DNA from: an uncultured Acetatifactor sp. | GTDB taxonomy: Bacteria > Bacillota > Clostridia > Lachnospirales > Lachnospiraceae | Length of the DNA: 24,849 bases | Direction of reading: 5' to 3' | NCBI GenBank assembly: GCA_910584865.1 | Contig: CAJUCE010000048.1 | Coordinates: forward strand, 1 to 24,849 | Part shown: positions 7,964 through 14,724 of the stretch, in pieces | Position numbering within the stretch: the stretch's first letter is position 1 | How the letters are laid out: each line of letters begins with the position of its first letter | Notes under the pieces: generated by a model | Seen by the model: only the letters and a program-made list of their open reading frames with translations | Databases searched by the model: none | What the model was told of the DNA's origin: nothing | Program-made: the position numbers and the translations under genes

Positions 7964-9511
7964 ATGCTTGAGATTGTAATTACCGCAATTGTATCTGTGG
8001 CAATAACCGCAGTTGTGACCGCATATATCGTTTCCAGTTACCAGAAGAAGACAACGGAAGCAACTATCGGCAATGCACAGGACAAGGCACGGGAAATTAT
8101 CGATGAAGCTCTGAAGGATGCGGAAGCCAAGAAGCGCGAATCACTCCTGGAGGTCAAGGAAGAGTCTATTCGTACCAAGAACGAATTAGACAAGGAGATC
8201 AAGGAGCGTAGAGCGGAAGTACAGCGTTCCGAGCGCAGGATTCAGCAGAAGGAAGAGAACATTGATAAAAAGACCGAAGCACTCGAGAGGCGTGAGGCGA
8301 ATTTGGCATCCAAGGAAGAAGCCTTGAATAAAGTCAAGGTTGAGATTTCCAAGCTGAATGAGCAACGCCTGCAGGAACTGGAACGAATTTCCGGATTAAC
8401 CTCTGAACAGGCAAAAGACTACTTGTTGAAAATTGTTGAAGATGAAGTAAAGCATGAAACGGCCGTGATTATCAAGGAAATGGAGAGTCGGGCCAAAGAA
8501 GAAGCAGACAAAAAGGCGAGGGATTATGTGGTATCCGCGATCCAGAGATGTGCGGCAGACCATGTCTCTGAGACCACGATTTCCGTCGTACAGCTGCCGA
8601 ATGACGAAATGAAGGGACGGATCATCGGGCGTGAGGGACGCAATATCCGCACGTTGGAGACCATGACGGGTGTGGATCTGATTATAGACGATACACCCGA
8701 GGCCGTAATTCTGTCGGGCTTTGATCCTATTCGTCGTGAAGTGGCGAGAATTGCACTGGAAAAGCTGATTGTGGACGGACGGATTCATCCTGCCAGAATC
8801 GAAGAGATGGTGGAGAAAGCCCAGAAGGAAGTGGAAATCATGATCAAGGAGGAAGGCGAAGCCGCTACGCTGGAGGTAGGCGTACACGGCATTCATCCCG
8901 AATTGGTCAGGCTGCTGGGCAAGATGAAGTTCAGGACAAGTTATGGACAAAATGCGCTGAAGCATTCTATCGAGGTGGCGCAGCTGTCCGGACTGCTGGC
9001 AGCAGAGCTGGGATTGGATGTCAGGATTGCGAAACGTGCAGGCCTGCTTCATGATATCGGGAAGTCTGTTGACCATGAGATGGAAGGATCGCATATTCAG
9101 CTGGGTGTGGAGCTTTGCAGAAGGTATAAGGAGAATGCCACTGTTATCAATGCGGTGGAGTCCCATCATGGAGATGTGGAGCCTGCTTCGCTGATTGCAT
9201 GTATTGTGCAGGCTGCGGATACCATATCTGCTGCAAGACCGGGCGCCAGAAGAGAAACCCTGGAGACATATACCAGCAGATTGACAAAATTGGAAGAAAT
9301 AACAAACAATTTCAAAGGAGTAGACAAGTCTTTTGCTATTCAGGCAGGACGGGAAGTTCGGGTTATGGTAGTGCCGGAACAGATTACGGATGCAGATATG
9401 GTTCTGTTGGCGCGTGATATTTCCAAGCAGATTGAAGCAGAACTGGAATATCCGGGACAGATTAAAGTAAATGTTATCCGGGAAAGCCGTGTAATCGACT
9501 ACGCAAAATAA
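7964..9511 (+). CDS. rny: Ribonuclease Y
   Basis: This 515-residue RNase Y is the membrane-anchored endoribonuclease that starts bulk mRNA decay in many Firmicutes. The N-terminal transmembrane helix (about residues 3-25) is followed by a long charged coiled coil (about 30-195). A KH RNA-binding domain comes next, with the GRIIGREGRN loop near residues 218-227. The HD phosphohydrolase domain carries H363-D364 in LLHDIGK. The start at ATG 7964 has GGAGGTG upstream and agrees with the usual length. It is transcribed from its own sigma-A promoter and ends in a strong terminator. Confidence 0.97.
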   Translation: MLEIVITAIVSVAITAVVTAYIVSSYQKKTTEATIGNAQDKAREIIDEALKDAEAKKRESLLEVKEESIRTKNELDKEIKERRAEVQRSERRIQQKEENIDKKTEALERREANLASKEEALNKVKVEISKLNEQRLQELERISGLTSEQAKDYLLKIVEDEVKHETAVIIKEMESRAKEEADKKARDYVVSAIQRCAADHVSETTISVVQLPNDEMKGRIIGREGRNIRTLETMTGVDLIIDDTPEAVILSGFDPIRREVARIALEKLIVDGRIHPARIEEMVEKAQKEVEIMIKEEGEAATLEVGVHGIHPELVRLLGKMKFRTSYGQNALKHSIEVAQLSGLLAAELGLDVRIAKRAGLLHDIGKSVDHEMEGSHIQLGVELCRRYKENATVINAVESHHGDVEPASLIACIVQAADTISAARPGARRETLETYTSRLTKLEEITNNFKGVDKSFAIQAGREVRVMVVPEQITDADMVLLARDISKQIEAELEYPGQIKVNVIRESRVIDYAK

Positions 9512-9521
9512 GGGAATCGTG

Positions 9522-9595
9522 ATAATGGAAGAGGGATATTCCATAGAAGATCATTCCGATGGAAAAATCATTCTAATGGAAGAAGATGCTTCCAT
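9522..9595. repeat. Micro-palindrome cluster (ATTCNAATGGAAGAA family), copy site 1
   Basis: Between the rny stop and its terminator lie several short related units: AATGGAAGAGGGATATTCCA, CATTCCGATGGAA, CATTCTAATGGAAGAA and TTCCATG. They belong to the same family as the tandem array at 11732-11910 and the in-frame repeat at 19319-19363. Each unit is a near-palindrome around TTCC..GGAA. Confidence 0.65.
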
Positions 9596-9627
9596 GAAAA
9601 AACGCCGTACGAAAGTGCGGCGTTTTT
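9596..9627 (+). terminator. Rho-independent terminator of rny
   Basis: An A-rich arm ending in ACGCCGTAC (to 9610), GAAA tetraloop, then GTGCGGCG and five T residues (9615-9627). The GC-rich stem is well paired with one G-T wobble, and the A-run pairs with the T-run. It may work in both directions. Confidence 0.9.
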
Positions 9628-9726
9628 GAGTGGAGCAAAGGGAGTTTGCCTGTGAAATAGGACGCGGAACTATGCACTTTCACGAATAGAGAGAAAAGAT
9701 TTTTGTGAAATTAGTTAATTTACCTC

Positions 9727-9788
9727 TTGTATCCGAAGCAATCTTATAGTATGATATTGCAAGTGCATGATTGTATACGATTATACAA
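9727..9788 (+). promoter_or_regulatory. aspT promoter and dyad operator candidate
   Basis: TTGTAT (9727-9732) and TATGAT (9750-9755) are 17 bp apart. Just downstream of the expected start lies a perfect dyad, TTGTATA-CGAT-TATACAA (9771-9788). CTTGTAT also occurs over the -35 box. Its position shortly after the promoter suits a repressor site, but the regulator is unknown. The 344-bp gap between rny and aspT otherwise contains the terminator, micro-palindromes and a possible leader frame. Confidence 0.6.
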
Positions 9789-9859
9789 GTATGAGAATCG
9801 CAGCCGCACAAAGCGGCAGTGGCAACATTTCCATATGTGGAACAGGGAGGATAATATGA
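9767..9859 (+). CDS. Possible 30-residue leader ORF overlapping aspT
   Basis: ATG 9767 opens a 30-codon frame (start MIVYDYTSMR, end GTGRII) whose TGA overlaps the aspT ATG by 4 bp (ATGA). It starts about 5 nt after the predicted transcription start, so it would be nearly leaderless, and no Shine-Dalgarno is present. The frame also covers the operator dyad and two small hairpins, so it could be a by-product of these elements. It resembles no family I know. Confidence 0.25.
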   Translation: MIVYDYTSMRIAAAQSGSGNISICGTGRII

Positions 9860-11163
9860 AATCATATCAGGAACTGAGTAAAGAGGAATTATTGTCATTA
9901 AAGGCAGAGCTTGAGAAGGCATACGCGGAGAAAAAGGAAAAGGGTTTGAAGCTCGACATGTCCAGGGGGAAGCCGTCAGTGGCCCAGCTGGATATGGGAA
10001 TGGATATTTTTGACGTGCTGAATTCTCAGAGTGATATGACGAGTATGGAAGGAGTAGATGTCCGCAATTACGGGGTTCTGGACGGGCTTACCGAGGCAAA
10101 GCATATGATGGCGGATATTATGGGAGTGCAGGCAGAGAATGTCATTGTCTATGGCAATGCCAGCCTGAATGTGATGTATGATGCGGTTTCCAGCGCTATG
10201 ACCCACGGTGTCATGGGATGCAGACCATGGTGTAAGCTGGACAGGGTAAAATTTTTGTGTCCGGTTCCCGGCTATGACAGACACTTTTCCATCACAAAGC
10301 ATTTTGGTATAGAGATGGTTATGATACCAATGACACCCCAGGGGCCGGATATGGATATGGTGGAAAGGTATGTGGAGACAGATGCCAGCGTGAAGGGAAT
10401 CTGGTGCGTGCCTAAGTATTCCAATCCCCAGGGTTATACCTATTCTGACGAGACGGTGAGGAGATTTGCAAATTTGAAGCCGGCGGCAAAGGATTTCCGT
10501 ATTTTCTGGGATAATGCCTATGCAGTACATCATTTGTATGACGAGGAGGAGAGACAGGATAAGCTGCTGGAGATTTTAAGTGAGTGTGAAAAGGCAGGCA
10601 ATCCAGATATGGTATATGAATTCGCCTCAACCTCCAAGATCAGTTTTTCCGGCGCCGGGGTGGCAGCGATCGCCTCTTCCAAAGCGAATCTGGAATGTAT
10701 CAGGAAGACGTTGACCATTCAGACCATCGGATATGACAAGATCAATCAGCTTCGTCATGTGCGATACTTTAAGGATTTTGAAGGGATTAAGGCACATATG
10801 AGAAAACATGCGGCTCTGATGCGGCCCAAGTTCCAGGCAGTGCTTGAGACGCTGGAGCGGGAACTGGACGGTACCGGGATCGGAGAATGGACCAATCCCA
10901 ACGGCGGTTACTTCATTTCTTTTCAATCCATGGAAGGCTGTGCAAAAGCCATTGTGGCAAAATGTAAGGAAGCCGGCGTTACGCTCACCGGGGCAGGGGC
11001 AACTTATCCTTACGGAATGGATCCGAAGGACAGCAATATCCGCATTGCCCCCACTTATCCCACGCCGGAAGAACTGGCAGCGGCTACGGATATTTTCGTG
11101 CTGTGTGTGAAATTGGTGAGTATAGAGAAGCTTTTGGTGCAGGTGTGGGGAATTGCCGCATAA
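9856..11163 (+). CDS. AspT-type aspartate aminotransferase (PLP fold type I)
   Basis: This 435-residue PLP enzyme resembles the Corynebacterium AspT-type aspartate aminotransferase. Shared blocks are LKLDMSRGKPS, DVRNYGVLDG, FLCPVPGYDRHFSIT, FWDNAYAVHHL, STSKISFSGAGV with the PLP lysine K261, and LTGAGATYPYG near the end. The predicted reaction is transfer of the amino group between aspartate (or a related amino acid) and 2-oxoglutarate. Substrate range is not shown by the sequence. The start at ATG 9856 has GGGAGG 5 bp upstream and matches the family. A longer frame from 9727 begins inside the promoter. The gene is monocistronic, with a structured leader and a terminator at 11265-11313. Confidence 0.9.
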   Translation: MKSYQELSKEELLSLKAELEKAYAEKKEKGLKLDMSRGKPSVAQLDMGMDIFDVLNSQSDMTSMEGVDVRNYGVLDGLTEAKHMMADIMGVQAENVIVYGNASLNVMYDAVSSAMTHGVMGCRPWCKLDRVKFLCPVPGYDRHFSITKHFGIEMVMIPMTPQGPDMDMVERYVETDASVKGIWCVPKYSNPQGYTYSDETVRRFANLKPAAKDFRIFWDNAYAVHHLYDEEERQDKLLEILSECEKAGNPDMVYEFASTSKISFSGAGVAAIASSKANLECIRKTLTIQTIGYDKINQLRHVRYFKDFEGIKAHMRKHAALMRPKFQAVLETLERELDGTGIGEWTNPNGGYFISFQSMEGCAKAIVAKCKEAGVTLTGAGATYPYGMDPKDSNIRIAPTYPTPEELAAATDIFVLCVKLVSIEKLLVQVWGIAA

Positions 11164-11264
11164 AAGGCGGAGAGATTTTGCGCTGTGTAAAAATGTATAT
11201 TTGAGACGGTCTGGGCAGGCATATGAATGCAGTCCGGATAAGAAATGTTTAGGGAGAAAAGGGA

Positions 11265-11313
11265 TTTCCCGGTTTGATACATGGAGTTTACCTGTATCGG
11301 CCGGGAAATTTTT
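11265..11313 (+). terminator. Rho-independent terminator after aspT
   Basis: TTTCCCGG (from 11265) pairs with CCGGGAAA (11301-11308) and continues, after a small internal mismatch, as TGATACA against TGTATCG. The 3' arm is followed by TTTTT. It lies about 100 bp beyond the aspT stop. Confidence 0.75.
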
Positions 11314-11369
11314 GTATGAGAATGATTGCAGAGGCACCAGTTTGCCTGGATTGCAGGTATGACATACCG

Positions 11370-11590
11370 GCTGAACCGCAATCGGAGGATTGGCAAGGAA
11401 TGCCTGCCGTGAATCGGAGGGCTGGAGGGGAATGCCTGCCGTGAATCGGGGGCTGGAGGGGAATGCCTGCCGGGAATCGGGGGGCTGGCGGGGAATGCCT
11501 GCCGGCAGGCAGGAGGACTGGCGGGGAATGTCCGTTGGTAGTCGGAGGACTGGACAGAATGTCTGCCGGCAGAAAGGGAGGCTGATGACT
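11370..11590. repeat. Degenerate 31-33 bp tandem repeat, about 6-7 units
   Basis: Units have the form AATGCCTGCCGTGAATCGG followed by GGGCTGGAGGGG, repeated about six times with growing divergence and lengths of 31, 32 and 33 bp. A weaker first unit is visible from about 11370. Because the unit length is not a multiple of three and varies, the open frame through it (repeating WRGMPA) is unlikely to be a gene. It is the left part of the 751-bp gene-free stretch between aspT and spoIIM. Confidence 0.8.
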
Positions 11591-11731
11591 GCGCGGTTTC
11601 CGCAGGGAGGATGAAATTCGTTCTATAGAATGGTTCCGACGCGGAAGCGGGGAAGCGGCGGTCTATATGAGAAAGCCCTGACGGTACCGAAAGGGGAAAG
11701 GAAAGGGCATAGTCGAAGGACTGGCCGCATA

Positions 11732-11910
11732 AAATGGAAGAAAACCATTTCGTATGGAAGGATGGCATTCTGGTGGAATGAAATCGTTTCGATGGAGGAC
11801 AGTCATTCTAATGGAAGAAGGATATTCCAATGGAAGAATAGCATTTCAATGGAAGAAGGATATTCCAATGGAAGAATAGCATTCTAATGGAAGAAGAAAA
11901 TTCCATGGGG
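11732..11910. repeat. 19-bp micro-palindrome tandem array upstream of spoIIM, copy site 2
   Basis: From about 11803 at least five consecutive 19-bp units alternate GGATATTCCAATGGAAGAA and TAGCATTTCAATGGAAGAA, ending in AAAATTCCATGGGGAA directly before the spoIIM start. More diverged units reach back to 11732. Each unit centres on the near-palindrome TTCNAATGGAA. The same family occurs at 9522-9595 and, as codons, at 19319-19363. The open frame through the array is repetitive and is not counted as a gene. Confidence 0.85.
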
Positions 11911-11914
11911 AAAT

Positions 11915-12550
11915 ATGAATTGGGTTCAGGCTTGGAAGGCGGTGCTGAGGATGCGGTTTACCTGGAAAGGATTGAAAACAGGGCACAATACATTTCTGAC
12001 GTTTTTTAGTGTGGGATTGATTGCGGGGATCGTGGCGATGAATATGGGAAGGGGGATTTTTCTTGGGGAGGAAGGCATGTTTGATGAAACTACCCTATAT
12101 CACATGAAATACATGACTGTGGACAGCAATGCCCTTTTCTGTTTTTGTTTTCAGAAAAGGATTTTCAGAGTATTGGGACTGGCAGTATTGTCTACGACTT
12201 ATCTGGGACTGGCGGCCTGTCTGGGAGCAGCGCTTTGGTACGGTCTGTCGGCAGGAGCCTTTCTGACGGCATTGACGATCCGCTATGGCATCAAGGGAAT
12301 ATTGCTGTCGTTGATTAGTATGTTTCCGCAATATCTGATTTACGGTCCGTTGGCGATTGCACTTTTACTGTGGTGCGAGGAACTTTTCCGCGGAATCTAT
12401 GTTCGGGGAGAATATAGTGCGGCGGATAAAGGTTTTTTGATGAAAAAAGCAGGGCGCTTCGCTGTGATTCTGATTGCGCTGACAGTTGGATGTCTGCTGG
12501 AGGGATATATCAATCCTTACCTGCTGACGGGTTTTTTGAAAATATTCTGA
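11915..12550 (+). CDS. spoIIM: Stage II sporulation protein M
   Basis: This 211-residue polytopic membrane protein fits SpoIIM, part of the mother-cell DMP complex (SpoIID, SpoIIM, SpoIIP) that drives septal peptidoglycan remodelling and engulfment of the forespore. An N-terminal helix (about residues 27-45) is followed by a loop, then hydrophobic segments with GIKGILLSLISMFPQYLIYGP, a region typical of the family, and a final helix near the C-terminus. Length matches the B. subtilis protein. The ribosome binding site is only GGGG, and it lies in the last micro-palindrome. Nearness to spoVA genes echoes Bacillus, where spoIIM lies in the same neighbourhood as spoIIA and spoVA. Confidence 0.82.
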   Translation: MNWVQAWKAVLRMRFTWKGLKTGHNTFLTFFSVGLIAGIVAMNMGRGIFLGEEGMFDETTLYHMKYMTVDSNALFCFCFQKRIFRVLGLAVLSTTYLGLAACLGAALWYGLSAGAFLTALTIRYGIKGILLSLISMFPQYLIYGPLAIALLLWCEELFRGIYVRGEYSAADKGFLMKKAGRFAVILIALTVGCLLEGYINPYLLTGFLKIF

Positions 12551-12605
12551 TAATAGGATGGGAAGGCGCGGGTGAATGTTTTATAGAATATTTTTAGAGA
12601 ATAAA

Positions 12606-12635
12606 GTATAAGAAATGAAGATTAGCCGCATAATA
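12606..12635 (+). promoter_or_regulatory. Forespore sigma-G-type promoter of spoVAB-AA-AC
   Basis: GTATA (12606-12610) and CATAATA (12629-12635) are 18 bp apart and fit the sigma-G consensus gHATR / CATnhTA at every position. spoVA operons are classical sigma-G targets. Transcription would begin near 12642, only 8 nt before the ATG at 12650, which supports the ATG at 12680 as the spoVAB start. Confidence 0.75.
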
Positions 12636-12679
12636 AAGATCATCGATATATGTTTTTCAGAAGGGGTGCGGCTGGAGAT

Positions 12680-13162
12680 ATGGCGGGAACTTTATTTTTG
12701 ATATTGACAGGCGTAAGCTACGGCTTGCTGGCGGCTGCCGGGGTCTTCACTGTGTTGGCGGCAGTGGGCCTGGTTCCTCGGTTTGCAGGTAAAACACACA
12801 CTTCAAAGTATGTGCTGCTCTATGAGGAAATGGTGATTTTCGGCACGATGACAGGGTGTGTGCTCAGCATTTTTTCCAGGTATTGCCAGTTCGGGGCCTG
12901 GTGGCAGCGTCAGTTTCCGGAGTATGCTTATCTGCTTCGGGGAATCGGCGTGTGCTGGCAGGCCGTATTCGGACTGTTTGCAGGAATGTTTATCGGGTGT
13001 CTGGCTTTGGCGATTGCGGAAATGTTGGACAGTATTCCGATATTGACCCGCAGGATTTCTTTCAGACATGGCCTGGGGCTGGCCATCATCAGCATGGCAG
13101 CAGGAAAAGTCTGCGGTTCCATTCTGTATTTCTGGAAGGAACTGCACAGGACGGTGGGATAA
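12680..13162 (+). CDS. spoVAB: Stage V sporulation protein AB
   Basis: This 160-residue membrane protein resembles B. subtilis SpoVAB, a component of the SpoVA system that moves dipicolinic acid into and out of spores. Conserved parts are the first helix (TLFLILTGVSYGLLAAAG), then VGLVPRF, YEEMVIFGTMTGC in the second helix, FAGMFIGCLALAIAEMLDSIPIL, RRISFRHGL, and a final helix ending AAGKVCGS. ATG 12680 (GGAG immediately upstream, AAGGGG further up) matches the family N-terminus. ATG 12650 lacks a binding site and lies at the edge of the transcript. Unlike Bacillus, AB precedes AA here. Confidence 0.85.
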   Translation: MAGTLFLILTGVSYGLLAAAGVFTVLAAVGLVPRFAGKTHTSKYVLLYEEMVIFGTMTGCVLSIFSRYCQFGAWWQRQFPEYAYLLRGIGVCWQAVFGLFAGMFIGCLALAIAEMLDSIPILTRRISFRHGLGLAIISMAAGKVCGSILYFWKELHRTVG

Positions 13163-13211
13163 AGTATTTCGGCTCTGAAGCGGAGACGCGGGGATGCAGA
13201 AGGGAGTCTTT

Positions 13212-13835
13212 ATGTCAAATGTGACCGTATATTTGAAATGCGACAGAAATGTAGAGGTACAGTCAGAGGATGTCTTTATGACAGACGTAGGTACGCTGAG
13301 CTGCGCGGATAAGGTGATTTCTGCAAAACTGAAGGCATTAAAGGTACACCATTTCGGCAAAGAAGATACAAAGCGCTGCGTTATCTCTACTTTAAAGCTG
13401 GTGGAATTGATGGAGGAGAGCTGTCCCGGTATCAGTGTGGAGATCGTGGGAGAGGCGGATGTATTGGTGGAGCAGGTCAGGGTGGACAGGCATAAGGGCT
13501 GGCAGCAGTGGCTGAAATGCGCACTGGTGTGCCTGGTAAGTTTTTTTGGAACTGCTTTTACGATTATGGCCTATCATAATGACGTGGGAATCAACGATGT
13601 GTTTACGGAAATTTACCGGATGGTTATGAATCGGGAGCCGCAGGGACTCAACACCCTGGAAGTTTCCTATTCTGTGGGGCTGGCGGCAGGTATTATTCTC
13701 TTTTTCAATCATGTAGGTGCGCGAAGGTTGACCAAGGATCCGACACCGATCGAAGTGGCCATGCGCAATTATGAAGAGGATGTGGACAAAGCGCTGATCG
13801 CTACGGCAGGTCGGGAGGGGAAGGAAGAGGAGTAG
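13212..13835 (+). CDS. spoVAA: Stage V sporulation protein AA
   Basis: This 207-residue protein is close in plan to B. subtilis SpoVAA (206 residues). It has a soluble N-terminal domain of about 105 residues, a helix near residues 106-125 containing FFGTAFTIMAYHNDVG, a loop with DVFTEIYRMVMNREPQG, and a second helix in YSVGLAAGIILFFNH. The motif DPTPIEVAMRNYEEDVDKAL near the C-terminus is highly characteristic. The start at 13212 is chosen because AAGGGAG stands 5 bp before it. The alternative ATG 13194 has no site. It sits 49 bp after spoVAB and 19 bp before spoVAC. Confidence 0.9.
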   Translation: MSNVTVYLKCDRNVEVQSEDVFMTDVGTLSCADKVISAKLKALKVHHFGKEDTKRCVISTLKLVELMEESCPGISVEIVGEADVLVEQVRVDRHKGWQQWLKCALVCLVSFFGTAFTIMAYHNDVGINDVFTEIYRMVMNREPQGLNTLEVSYSVGLAAGIILFFNHVGARRLTKDPTPIEVAMRNYEEDVDKALIATAGREGKEEE

Positions 13836-13854
13836 AAGGTTAGGAGGCACAAAG

Positions 13855-14328
13855 ATGCAGGAGACGGGAGAAGAAAAGAAAGCACAGCAAAAAGAATATG
13901 AGAAATATGTAAAAGAGGTGACGCCCACCCATAATTTATGGCTGCAGATGCTGAAGGCATTTGTTACCGGAGGCATTATCTGCTGTATCGGACAGTTTAT
14001 TTTAAACTATGCGGGGAACCTGGGGCTGGACAAGCAGACAGCGGGCAGCTGGTGTTCCCTGATTTTGGTGTTGCTTTCGGTGATTCTGACAGGATTCAAT
14101 ATCTATCCGAAAATCGTCAAATGGGGCGGAGCAGGAGCGTTGGTACCTATAACCGGCTTTGCCAATTCCGTGGCGGCGCCGGCGATTGAATATAAGGCAG
14201 AGGGGCAGGTTTTCGGGATCGGGTGCAAGATATTTACGATTGCGGGGCCGGTGATATTGTATGGGATATTTTCAAGCTGGGTGCTGGGAGTGATTTATTG
14301 GATCGGGAAGACGGCAGGGTTATTTTGA
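13855..14328 (+). CDS. spoVAC: Stage V sporulation protein AC
   Basis: This 157-residue membrane protein matches SpoVAC, the SpoVA subunit shown in B. subtilis to behave as a mechanosensitive channel for dipicolinic acid release. Motifs are AFVTGGIICCIGQFI, TAGSWCSLILVLLSVILTGF, and GGAGALVPITGFANSVAAPA, then EYKAEGQVFGIG and a final hydrophobic helix. The N-terminal 20 residues are charged. GGAGG precedes ATG 13855. In most spore formers spoVAD and spoVAE follow immediately. Here a clear terminator hairpin and a repeat array follow instead, and no spoVAD or spoVAE is present in the window. Confidence 0.93.
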   Translation: MQETGEEKKAQQKEYEKYVKEVTPTHNLWLQMLKAFVTGGIICCIGQFILNYAGNLGLDKQTAGSWCSLILVLLSVILTGFNIYPKIVKWGGAGALVPITGFANSVAAPAIEYKAEGQVFGIGCKIFTIAGPVILYGIFSSWVLGVIYWIGKTAGLF

Positions 14329-14367
14329 GGGAAGCCATAGAAAAATAGAAGCAGAGTTTGTAGTATG

Positions 14368-14405
14368 AGCAGGCTGGCAATTGAAATGATTGCCAGCCTG
14401 CTTTA
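14368..14405 (+). terminator. Strong hairpin terminator after spoVAC
   Basis: AGCAGGCTGGCAAT (14368-14381) pairs perfectly over 14 bp with ATTGCCAGCCTGCT (14389-14402) around a 7-nt loop, followed by TT then A-rich sequence. The T-run is short on this strand. On the minus strand the A-rich side gives an extended T-rich end, so it may act in both directions. Confidence 0.7.
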
Positions 14406-14465
14406 AAAAATGCCTAAAAAAGCCTGCTGAAATGTATTTCGGCGTGACAAAATGCCGGGGAAAGG

Positions 14466-14700
14466 GTATAATGTTGACACAGAGGAGCACTGTGTCAACT
14501 TCTGATTCCATATGCGCTGGCGCGCATGAAAATGAAGTATAATGTTGACACAGAGGAGCACTGTGTCAACTTCTGATTCCATATGCGCTGGCGCGCATGA
14601 AAATGAAGTATAATGTTGACACAGAAGAGCACTGTGTCAACTTCTGATTCCATATGCGCTGGTGCACATGAAATTGAAGTATAATGTTGACACAGAAGAG
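14466..14700 (+). repeat. Tandem array of a 71-bp two-hairpin element, 3.3 units
   Basis: Units begin at 14466, 14537, 14608 and 14679 (exactly 71 bp apart), the last cut after 22 bp. Each begins GTATAATGTTGACACAG. Hairpin 1 is GTTGACACAG/CTGTGTCAAC with a 7-nt loop. Hairpin 2 is ATGCGC/GCGCAT with loop TGGC, weakened in unit 3. Units 1 and 2 are identical. A fifth, diverged and inverted copy lies at 1-51. There is no unique spacer between units, so it is not CRISPR. The array fills much of the 396-bp gap between spoVAC and the sialidase gene, in which no gene is seen. Confidence 0.92.
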
Positions 14701-14724
14701 TAACCGGAGTAGAAAGGAGCAGAT

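Noticed and set aside
8396..9544. 382-codon open frame on the minus strand
   Set aside because: It lies antisense to rny, has no recognisable domain and no plausible start signal. The rny frame explains the coding pattern.
11390..11614. 74-codon frame with WRGMPA repeats
   Set aside because: It results from the 31-33 bp tandem repeat. Variable unit lengths and lack of a ribosome binding site argue against coding.
11630..11887. 85-codon frame with SNGRIAF-type repeats
   Set aside because: It results from the 19-bp micro-palindrome array. Low complexity and no homologue recognised.
14466..14700. CRISPR array
   Set aside because: The units are directly adjacent, 71 bp each, without unique spacers, and no cas gene is present.
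14466..14724. Complete sigma-A promoter inside the 71-bp units
   Set aside because: TATAAT and TTGACA are both present, but in the wrong order, and no pair has 16-18 bp spacing.
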